Positions 1-4,479 of a DNA stretch of 10,205 nt are shown piece after piece (position 1 is the first letter of the stretch; each line of letters starts with the position of its first letter). A program made the translations under genes and the position numbers. The notes under the pieces are model-generated. The model did no database searches. It saw only the letters and a list, made by a program, of their open reading frames with translations, and had not been told where the DNA came from. The DNA comes from Flavobacterium sp. UBA807 (GTDB taxonomy: Bacteria; Bacteroidota; Bacteroidia; Flavobacteriales; Flavobacteriaceae): positions 1 to 10,205 of the forward strand of contig DBIH01000045.1 in the NCBI GenBank assembly GCA_002296885.1. Reading direction: 5' to 3'.

Positions 1-636
1 ATCATTCCTGCCTTTGATGACAATTTCAAGGCTCAAATCAATGCCGTTTCCGACCTGATAAAAGCCGAAGTTAATGTGAAAGAAATTGAACTTCTTGATG
101 ATGCCTCCGGAGTTTTAGTGAAGCAGATTAAGCCCAATTTCAAGACATTAGGGCCACGTTTCGGTAAAGATATGGGATTGATTGCCAAAGAGATACAAAA
201 TTTTTCAGCTGAGCAAATTGCCGAGTTGGAAAGAAATAATGAACTGATGCTTGTTATTTCGGGAAATAACATAATTTTAACAACCGATGATGTCGAAATA
301 TCTTCACAGGATATTCCGGGATGGCTGGTGGCAAATGCAAATGGTATAACGGTTGCATTAGACATTACGCTAACGGAAGAATTGAAAAATGAAGGTATTG
401 CAAGGGAACTGGTAAACAGGATTCAGAACATCAGAAAAGATAGTGGCTTTGAAGTTACCGATAAGATTAAGGTTCAGTTACAGTCTAATGAAGAATTGGA
501 AAATGCTGTAAAACAAAATGTAACGTATATCAAATCGGAAACACTAACAGAAACATTAGATTTTGTAGCAGATTTAAATGGCGCTGCAGAAATTGAATTT
601 GACGATATAAAAACCAAAATATTAATCTCAAAATAG
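1..636 (+). CDS. ileS: Isoleucine--tRNA ligase, C-terminal part (5' end outside window)
   Basis: This is the last 211 codons of isoleucyl-tRNA synthetase, the cytoplasmic enzyme that charges tRNA-Ile. The reading frame is open from base 1, so the gene starts upstream and the catalytic Rossmann domain (HIGH and KMSKS motifs) is not visible. What is seen is the C-terminal tail after the anticodon-binding helical domain: a stretch with LGPRFGKDM, then the conserved block ITLTEELKNEGIARELVNRI and RKDSGFEVTDKI, which is typical of the long, eukaryote-like IleS form found in Bacteroidota. The frame ends in TAG at 634-636, and the DksA-like gene starts 7 bases later, so the two are probably co-transcribed. 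The in-frame ATG at base 76 is internal, because conserved IleS sequence continues upstream of it. The family call is secure; the isoform call rests on remembered resemblance. Confidence 0.95.
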   Translation: MIPAFDDNFKAQINAVSDLIKAEVNVKEIELLDDASGVLVKQIKPNFKTLGPRFGKDMGLIAKEIQNFSAEQIAELERNNELMLVISGNNIILTTDDVEISSQDIPGWLVANANGITVALDITLTEELKNEGIARELVNRIQNIRKDSGFEVTDKIKVQLQSNEELENAVKQNVTYIKSETLTETLDFVADLNGAAEIEFDDIKTKILISK

Positions 637-643
637 CAAAAAG

Positions 644-1024
644 ATGGTAGAAGAAAAAATGAGATACTCAGATGCTGACTTAGCAGAGTTCAAGGAAATA
701 ATCTTAGCAAAAATAGAAAAAGCAAAAGCCGATTTAGAGTTGATAAAAAGCGCTTATATGAATGATTTAAACAATGGAACTGATGATACGTCTCCAACGT
801 TTAAAGCGTTTGAAGAAGGAAGCGAGACCATGTCTAAAGAAGCAAACTCGCAGTTGGCAATCCGTCAGGAAAAGTTTATCCGTGATTTAAAAAACGCACT
901 TTTCCGTGTTGAAAACAAAACCTATGGTGTTTGTAAAGTAACAGGAAAATTAATTTCTAAGGAAAGATTAAAAATAGTTCCTCATGCTACAATGAGTATC
1001 GAAGCAAAAAACCTGCAACGATAA
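644..1024 (+). CDS. DksA/TraR-family regulator with degenerate zinc finger
   Basis: A 126-residue protein of the DksA/TraR family, whose members enter the secondary channel of RNA polymerase and alter initiation, often together with ppGpp. Residues 10-92 form a charged, mostly helical hairpin with a probable tip near D47-D48 (NNGTDDTSPTF). The C-terminal globular part follows at about 93-121. The four zinc cysteines of E. coli DksA are mostly lost: C97 remains, while T100, S118 and A121 occupy the other three positions in the blocks YGVCKVTG and PHATMSIEAK. From memory this loss is usual in flavobacterial homologues, so the gene is probably intact and the fold holds without zinc. The start at 644 lies 7 bases after the ileS stop; an ATG at 659 (M6) is an alternative, but homologues as I recall them carry the short acidic-basic N-terminus. 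It probably shares the ileS transcript. Regulation of rRNA or stress genes is inferred from the family only. Confidence 0.85.
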   Translation: MVEEKMRYSDADLAEFKEIILAKIEKAKADLELIKSAYMNDLNNGTDDTSPTFKAFEEGSETMSKEANSQLAIRQEKFIRDLKNALFRVENKTYGVCKVTGKLISKERLKIVPHATMSIEAKNLQR

Positions 1025-1045
1025 TAAAAAAGAAATTCTTTGAAA

Positions 1046-1083
1046 TGATGATTTGCATCTTGTTCATGACGAAAAAATCATCA
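1046..1083 (+). repeat. Inverted repeat, 9-bp perfect stem (hairpin A)
   Basis: TGATGATTT at 1046-1054 pairs perfectly with AAATCATCA at 1075-1083 around a 20-base loop. It begins 21 bases after the DksA-like stop codon, where a transcript end could lie, but the stem is AT-rich and the only T run (1099-1104) starts 16 bases past it, so it is a poor Rho-independent terminator. The loop carries GTTCATGAC (1062-1070), the exact reverse complement of a segment in the loop of the next hairpin. The function is unknown. Confidence 0.5.
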
Positions 1084-1132
1084 ACAGAACAATTGAAGTT
1101 TTTTAGGAAGTAGCTCCATAGAGAATTTGTTT

Positions 1133-1181
1133 ATTGTCTTTGAATGTCATGAACTTAAATTTGTAAAGCAACAAAGACAAT
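1133..1181 (+). repeat. Inverted repeat, 10-bp perfect stem (hairpin C)
   Basis: ATTGTCTTTG at 1133-1142 pairs perfectly with CAAAGACAAT at 1172-1181 around a 29-base loop. The loop contains GTCATGAAC (1146-1154), which is complementary to the loop of the hairpin at 1046-1083. There is no T tract after the stem. Whether this acts as RNA or DNA, or is a relic of a mobile element, cannot be told from one sequence. Confidence 0.5.
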
Positions 1182-1191
1182 TACTATTTAT

Positions 1192-1270
1192 CTATCCCCA
1201 AATCCCTGAAAGTGACTTTTCAGCGTGCAATTCATCTGATAGTGCGTTCTCCTTTAGGGGATAGGGGTAG
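1192..1270. repeat. Degenerate palindromic (MITE-like) intergenic element
   Basis: About 79 bp with related ends in opposite orientation. The left end begins CTATCCCCAAATCCCTGAAA, and the right end read on the minus strand begins CTACCCCTATCCCCTAAAGG. The core CTATCCCC (1192-1199) is exactly complementary to GGGGATAG (1257-1264). A smaller hairpin, CTGAAA (1206-1211) with TTTCAG (1218-1223), sits inside the left arm. C/G runs of this kind stand out against AT-rich intergenic DNA, and I recall similar CCCCTAAAGG-type palindromes scattered between flavobacterial genes. There is no ORF inside and I found no clear target-site duplication. It may be a decayed non-autonomous element or a dispersed extragenic palindrome. 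Confidence 0.5.
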
Positions 1271-1314
1271 AAAAAACAGTATAACACTGATTTTCAACGA
1301 TTACTGTGTGATAC
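1271..1314 (-). terminator. Probable Rho-independent terminator of the deacetylase-glycosyltransferase gene
   Basis: Read on the minus strand, GTATCACACAG (1314-1304) can pair with CAGTGTTATAC (1289-1279), 9 of 11 positions matching around a loop of 14 bases. After two further bases comes a run of six T (1276-1271). It starts 31 bases beyond the stop codon of the minus-strand gene, a normal place for a terminator. An alternative stem, ACAGTA (1307-1302) with TACTGT (1281-1276), abuts the T run directly. The stem is AT-rich, so its strength is uncertain. Confidence 0.5.
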
Positions 1315-1344
1315 CGTAGATAAGCATTTAATAAATTGACTCTC

Positions 1345-2766
1345 TCAAAACTCTTTCACCTTACGGAGCGTTTCGAGCAATTGCGGATAGTGCTCCATCA
1401 ATGCCGCGATGGCTTTATCATTCAAACCCAAGCCTTGCCTTTTTTCGGAGGTATTCACACTGCGTAATGATTCTTCCTGTGATCCTTCAATCTCATTCAA
1501 TAGCCTGTTCGGTCCTGCAACAGCAGTTTTATGTCCGGCAAGTACCGTCATAGCCCAAAACCAAAGATCGTCGTTTGTTGATGCTAAAGTCGTAAAAAGA
1601 TCTTCGCGCATTGCATCTTGATATAAGATATTCGGAGGGAACAAAGTTCCTCCTCCGGTTGTTGCCATATTCCTGAATTTAGGATATTTGCCGTATAAAA
1701 TGCAACGCTTGAGTTTATAAAGACGCCATTTGTCATAAGGCAATGGATTGCCGGTACTGTCTTTCCTTATCCTGCGGCAACGCTCGGCGGAAACCGCATC
1801 GGGATATTTTTTATGGCAACGCAACAGACGCTCAATTAAGTCCGGATAATATAAAATATCGTCGTCGATAGTAATCAGAATATCATTGGGAAAATCGCGA
1901 AGTGCAGGAACCAGTTTTTTGTATGATCGGATGTCATTCTCCGTCCATCTTACCTCGACTTCCTTATGAAGTTTATACTCACCAATGCCGTTTGGAAACT
2001 GCGAACCCGCCAGATACAGCACTATCCTGTCGGGCTTTTTCGTATTTACCAAAATGGTTTCGACAACCTTGTGAATCGCCGGCATACGTGCGGGAAAACT
2101 GGTAAAAGTAACAATGAGCTGAGGCACATATGGTTTTTCGCTGTATTTTTCGAACGGATGGAATTCGGAAAAATACCATTCGGCTTTCTCTTCGGATCTG
2201 AATAAACTTCTTATTTCTTTGCGGTATTTCTTGAAAACACGGATTTTATCGGATATTTCACTTGGAGAAAGATCAATTTTCTCATATCCTTCCATGCTTT
2301 CATTGTCGCGCCAGTCATAATAAAATTCTTCGTAAAAAATTATTCGATTTGGAAGCATTTTTGCAGCTTCGCAAACAATGCGGTGATCTACGTGATTGCC
2401 CAACCCTGATGGAGCGTAAATAGTATCAGAAGGATGTACGTGCTTTTTAAGCCAATCTGCAATAGCGGCAATAAATTTTTCTTCCCGTAGTGGTTTACCA
2501 TCAAAAATTATACTTTTTTTTGGATAAAATTTCTTGCGGAAAACAGCGTCCATAAAACCCGCATCTTGATACTTTGCACCAAGCGCACGGCATGCTCTGA
2601 TATTTTCTATCTTGCGCGTCAAGACTTTCGGAATATGGGTCCACGAAATACCGCTCATAATAGTCTGTACTTCAACACAAGCTCCCGCATCTGTCAAACG
2701 TTTTATGAGTCCACCGCAAGAGCCGATAGCATCATCGAAGTGCGGAGATAAAAAAACGTGTTTCAT
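1345..2766 (-). CDS. Fused PIG-L family de-N-acetylase and glycosyltransferase
   Basis: A 473-residue two-domain protein. Residues 1-205 are a PIG-L/LmbE-type zinc deacetylase: the motif SPHFDDA (7-13) gives zinc ligands H9 and D12 and probable general base D11, and GNHVDH (123-128) gives H125 and H128. These enzymes remove acetyl from N-acetylglucosamine on lipids, inositol or other carriers. Residues 216-473 look like a glycosyltransferase of the type found in capsule and LPS loci: a start resembling IVTFTSFPAR, a KPDRIVLYL strand, the metal/nucleotide-sugar motif IDDDILYYPDL (300-310), GGGTLFPP (371-378), and NDDLWF (398-403). No signal peptide or membrane helix is evident, so it is probably cytoplasmic. 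A plausible job is transferring an N-acetylhexosamine and then deacetylating it, but acceptor and order are unknown. The gene stands alone, opposite to its neighbours, between the dksA-like gene and lspA. Parts are GC-rich for this window (34 of 60 bases at 1741-1800), suggesting transfer. ATG at 2766 directly precedes the first strand of the deacetylase fold. Confidence 0.85.
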   Translation of the reverse strand: MKHVFLSPHFDDAIGSCGGLIKRLTDAGACVEVQTIMSGISWTHIPKVLTRKIENIRACRALGAKYQDAGFMDAVFRKKFYPKKSIIFDGKPLREEKFIAAIADWLKKHVHPSDTIYAPSGLGNHVDHRIVCEAAKMLPNRIIFYEEFYYDWRDNESMEGYEKIDLSPSEISDKIRVFKKYRKEIRSLFRSEEKAEWYFSEFHPFEKYSEKPYVPQLIVTFTSFPARMPAIHKVVETILVNTKKPDRIVLYLAGSQFPNGIGEYKLHKEVEVRWTENDIRSYKKLVPALRDFPNDILITIDDDILYYPDLIERLLRCHKKYPDAVSAERCRRIRKDSTGNPLPYDKWRLYKLKRCILYGKYPKFRNMATTGGGTLFPPNILYQDAMREDLFTTLASTNDDLWFWAMTVLAGHKTAVAGPNRLLNEIEGSQEESLRSVNTSEKRQGLGLNDKAIAALMEHYPQLLETLRKVKEF

Positions 2767-2832
2767 ATTTATTTGAAAAAAAATTAAGTAGCGGTTAGGA
2801 ATTTACTATTCTTTTTTAGGCAATAAAAATTA

Positions 2833-2890
2833 GATATTTCATATCTTTTCGATTCTAAGACAAACAATTAAGAAAAGATGAAGAAATATC
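2833..2890 (-). promoter_or_regulatory. Long imperfect hairpin in the probable leader of the fusion gene
   Basis: GATATTTC (2833-2840) pairs with GAAATATC (2883-2890), and ATCTTTTC (2843-2850) pairs with GAAAAGAT (2872-2879). That gives 16 paired positions with only a 2-by-3 internal loop, around a 21-base terminal loop. Read on the minus strand it is followed by TAATTTTTATTG (2832-2821), so it could work as a terminator or attenuator 54-67 bases before the ATG at 2766. On the plus strand it is followed by CAACAAACC, with no T tract. It could also be an operator or a protein-binding inverted repeat. The pairing is directly visible; the role is inferred. Confidence 0.4.
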
Positions 2891-2917
2891 CAACAAACCT
2901 AAAAAACAATTCATAAG

Positions 2918-2925
2918 CAAATATA
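2918..2925 (-). promoter_or_regulatory. Possible -7 promoter box for the deacetylase-glycosyltransferase gene
   Basis: The minus strand reads TATATTTG, an exact fit to the Bacteroidota -7 consensus TAnnTTTG. No clear TTG or TTTG was seen about 17-23 bases upstream, so the -33 element is missing or weak. If used, the transcript would carry a leader of roughly 145 bases that includes the hairpin at 2833-2890. In AT-rich DNA an 8-base match of this kind is not rare. Confidence 0.25.
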
Positions 2926-2974
2926 GAAAAGTTTTCATAAAAAGGAAAAGGAAACACCCTATCACGTTACCTTA

Positions 2975-3124
2975 ATGACATTGAGTACAAGCTGTCAGGC
3001 TGAAGTAAAATTTGAAGAAGTTGAAAAACAACGAAAGCATAATATGACAGCAATACAATTAAAAAAAGGAATTGATAAAAAAGTGGAGTTAAATTTTACC
3101 GCGACTTGTCTTTCTTCCAAATAG
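2975..3124 (+). CDS. Doubtful small ORF or gene remnant (49 residues)
   Basis: An ATG frame that starts MTLSTSCQAEVKF and ends ATCLSSK before TAG; the frame is open from 2927, after a stop at 2924-2926. The start LMTLSTSCQAE faintly resembles the end of a lipoprotein signal peptide with a lipobox cysteine, but there is no preceding charged start plus hydrophobic helix. The rest is Lys/Glu-rich with no motif I recognise. It may be a surviving fragment of a lost lipoprotein or accessory gene, or chance. No promoter is evident just before it. Confidence 0.15.
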   Translation: MTLSTSCQAEVKFEEVEKQRKHNMTAIQLKKGIDKKVELNFTATCLSSK

Positions 3125-3134
3125 AGGGAGTCTA

Positions 3135-3186
3135 AAAAATTAATTGATTCTAATTTTTACTAAGGAAACAATAATTTGGTTGTTTC
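3135..3186. repeat. Two adjacent short hairpins with 8-base loops
   Basis: AAAAATTA (3135-3142) pairs with TAATTTTT (3151-3158), and GAAACAA (3165-3171) pairs with TTGTTTC (3180-3186); each stem encloses 8 bases and they are 6 bases apart. Both stems are AT-rich. The first could act as a weak terminator on either strand, as A and T runs lie within its arms. Neither is near an identified gene end other than the doubtful ORF ending at 3124, 10 bases upstream. Confidence 0.3.
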
Positions 3187-3281
3187 TGCCGATGAAATTA
3201 CGATCTCTTTTAGTATCCTTCATAAAATGTATAAAATGAGGGCATAACAAAAATAATCTGTCTTTTGAATAATAATATTGT

Positions 3282-3289
3282 TACTTTTG
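3282..3289 (+). promoter_or_regulatory. Putative lspA promoter -7 box
   Basis: TACTTTTG matches the Bacteroidota -7 consensus TAnnTTTG and ends 19 bases before the lspA ATG, giving a short AT-rich leader of about 12-16 bases (ATTAATATTTAAACA). The nearest upstream TTTG is at 3264-3267, a 14-base spacer that is shorter than usual. A dedicated promoter fits lspA being cut off from the ileS transcript by the opposite-facing fusion gene. Confidence 0.5.
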
Positions 3290-3308
3290 CCGCATTAATA
3301 TTTAAACA

Positions 3309-3932
3309 ATGTCTTTAAGAAATTCCATTTTAATCATTGCGATTGTTTTACTGGTTGACCAATTCGTTAAGATTTACATCAAAACCAATTTTGTATATGG
3401 AGAAGCAGGCCAGATTGATGTTGCCAGCTGGTTTAAAATATTGTTGATTGAAAATGAGGGAATGGCCTGGGGAGCCAAAATTCCGGGGACTCACGGAAAA
3501 TTGATTCTGACCGTTTTCAGGATCTTAGCTGTTTTTGGGATAGGATATTGGTTGTACGATGCCAGTACAAAACACAGTTCTCCTTACCTGATGGTTGCTA
3601 TAGCATTGATTTTTGCGGGAGCAGTAGGGAACATTATTGATTCTGTTTTTTATGGGGTTATTTTTGATGACAGCTACGGGCATTTAGCAACAATGTTTTC
3701 AGACAAACCAGCAGGAACATGGTTTCACGGAAGAGTGGTAGACATGTTGTATTTTCCAATCTGTGAAGGGAATTTCCCAAAATGGATGCCGGTTTACGGT
3801 GGACAGCCGTTCAAATTCTTTAATGCGATTTTCAATATTGCCGATATGGCAATTTCAACCGGAGTTGGAATCTTAATCGTATTCAACAAAAAAGCATTCG
3901 CTAAAAAATTGTCTCTCGGAACGAATAGTTAG
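3309..3932 (+). CDS. lspA: Lipoprotein signal peptidase (signal peptidase II)
   Basis: Inner-membrane aspartyl protease that cleaves the signal peptide of diacylglyceryl-modified prolipoproteins just before the lipobox cysteine. It has 207 residues and about four hydrophobic segments (about 5-22, 66-83, 93-112 and 178-192). Family motifs in order are VDQFVK (16-21), IENEGMAWG (47-55), AGAVGNIIDSVFYG (103-116), the catalytic Asp in VVD (D145), and the second catalytic Asp in FNIAD (D179). Between GNIID and VVD there is an insertion of about 25 residues, absent from the E. coli or Pseudomonas enzyme but, as I recall, normal for Bacteroidota, which explains the extra length. The ATG at 3309 follows a TAnnTTTG box. 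The last 32 bases overlap the end of the convergent cyclo-ligase gene. Neighbourhood: in many flavobacteria it directly follows the ileS-dksA-like pair (from memory); here about 2.3 kb intervenes. Confidence 0.95.
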   Translation: MSLRNSILIIAIVLLVDQFVKIYIKTNFVYGEAGQIDVASWFKILLIENEGMAWGAKIPGTHGKLILTVFRILAVFGIGYWLYDASTKHSSPYLMVAIALIFAGAVGNIIDSVFYGVIFDDSYGHLATMFSDKPAGTWFHGRVVDMLYFPICEGNFPKWMPVYGGQPFKFFNAIFNIADMAISTGVGILIVFNKKAFAKKLSLGTNS

Positions 3933-4479
3933 TATTTGGAGTGACACAATAATCCAAACGGATATCGCTTTCAAAAACATCTTCGATAGCATCTTCAGCC
4001 TCAAAGAATGACAAGCCGACTTTGAGGACATCTTCATGGCATTCGGATAAAAACTTGTCATAAAATCCTTTTCCGTAACCAACCCGGTTTCCTTTTTTGT
4101 CAAAAGCCAAAAGCGGAACAAACACTACTTCAATTTTAGCATTCGGCACTTCTATTCCGTCAACGGGTTCGTAAATATTGTGTAGATTTTTTTGAAATTT
4201 AGTATTGTCAGTTAAAAGATAATTAGTCATTTCCAATGTTTCGAAATTGCTTTTTGCGACTACGATTTCTTTATCATAACCAGCTAAAATCTGTAGAATA
4301 AATTCGGTTTCAACTTCTTTTTGCTCTTCTATGGTCAGATATAAATGAAAATAGGTTTTCTCCCAAATGTCAAGCTGGAGCAATCGGTTGGCAATTGCCA
4401 GACTTTTGTCTTCAATTTGCTCAGCTGATAATTCCTGACGTAATGCCTTATACTTTTTCCTTAAATCTTTTTTAAGCAT
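3901..4479 (-). CDS. 5-formyltetrahydrofolate cyclo-ligase
   Basis: A 192-residue cytoplasmic enzyme that converts 5-formyltetrahydrofolate to 5,10-methenyltetrahydrofolate with ATP, returning the stored folate to one-carbon metabolism (5,10-methenyltetrahydrofolate synthetase; the E. coli homologue is called fau or ygfA). The N-terminus MLKKDLRKKYKALRQELS is the typical basic helix that helps bind nucleotide. The hallmark block PLLAFDKKGNRVGYGKGFYD (122-141) supplies the phosphate/ATP-binding glycine-rich loop, followed by a C-terminal LDYCVTPN strand. The length is normal for the family. Its ATG at 4479 lies inside the end of the upstream decarboxylase gene (19-bp overlap), so translation is probably coupled. 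Its 3' end overlaps the convergent lspA by 32 bp, leaving no room for a terminator between them. Confidence 0.93.
   Translation of the reverse strand: MLKKDLRKKYKALRQELSAEQIEDKSLAIANRLLQLDIWEKTYFHLYLTIEEQKEVETEFILQILAGYDKEIVVAKSNFETLEMTNYLLTDNTKFQKNLHNIYEPVDGIEVPNAKIEVVFVPLLAFDKKGNRVGYGKGFYDKFLSECHEDVLKVGLSFFEAEDAIEDVFESDIRLDYCVTPNTNYSFRETIF

Larger units (their letters stand above)
1025..1344. other. Gene-free intergenic stretch rich in inverted repeats
   Basis: 320 bp between the DksA-like gene and the 3' end of the reverse-strand fusion gene. No convincing ORF is present; the longest I noted is a 22-codon frame at 1045-1113 with no recognisable content. The space is filled by four separate inverted-repeat structures, each listed separately: hairpins at 1046-1083 and 1133-1181, a degenerate palindrome at 1192-1270, and a terminator-like hairpin for the minus strand at 1271-1314. 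As both flanking genes point into this region, it is a convergent junction where terminators are expected, but only the last structure looks like a standard one. Confidence 0.7.
2767..3308. other. Gene-poor 542-bp spacer upstream of lspA
   Basis: AT-rich DNA between the divergent starts of the fusion gene and lspA. It holds a strong imperfect hairpin (2833-2890), a possible minus-strand promoter box (2918-2925), one doubtful small ORF (2975-3124), two short hairpins with 8-base loops (3135-3158 and 3165-3186), and the lspA promoter box (3282-3289). A direct repeat ATAAAATG occurs twice around 3220-3240. It is long for a divergent promoter region and may contain decayed genes. No tRNA, integrase or transposase remnant was recognised. 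Confidence 0.6.

Noticed and set aside
33..365. A 110-codon frame on the minus strand inside ileS
   Set aside because: It lies wholly opposite the clear IleS coding frame, has no recognisable domain and no neighbour linkage.
644..1024. Reading the DksA-like gene as a pseudogene because three zinc cysteines are missing
   Set aside because: The frame is intact, the flanking residues are well kept, and similar losses are remembered in other flavobacterial homologues.
1046..1104. Hairpin A as a standard Rho-independent terminator of the ileS-dksA-like unit
   Set aside because: The stem is AT-rich with a 20-base loop, and the T run begins 16 bases after the stem, too far for the usual mechanism.
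1045..1113. A 22-codon ORF (MMICILFMTKK...) just after the DksA-like gene
   Set aside because: Too short to support, with no promoter or start signal, and it runs across hairpin A, which better explains the conserved-looking symmetry.
1025..1344. CRISPR array or riboswitch in the repeat-rich spacer
   Set aside because: There are no regularly spaced direct repeats, and no aptamer core I know could be matched; the structures are single inverted repeats.
1979..2179. Several 60-80-codon frames on both strands within 1409-2751
   Set aside because: They overlap the motif-bearing deacetylase-glycosyltransferase frame and show no family motifs; they are by-products of its coding sequence.
3416..3755. 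LspA being an unusual fusion because it is longer than the E. coli enzyme
   Set aside because: The extra length is mainly a loop between GNIID and VVD that I recall as normal for Bacteroidota LspA; both catalytic Asp residues are in place.
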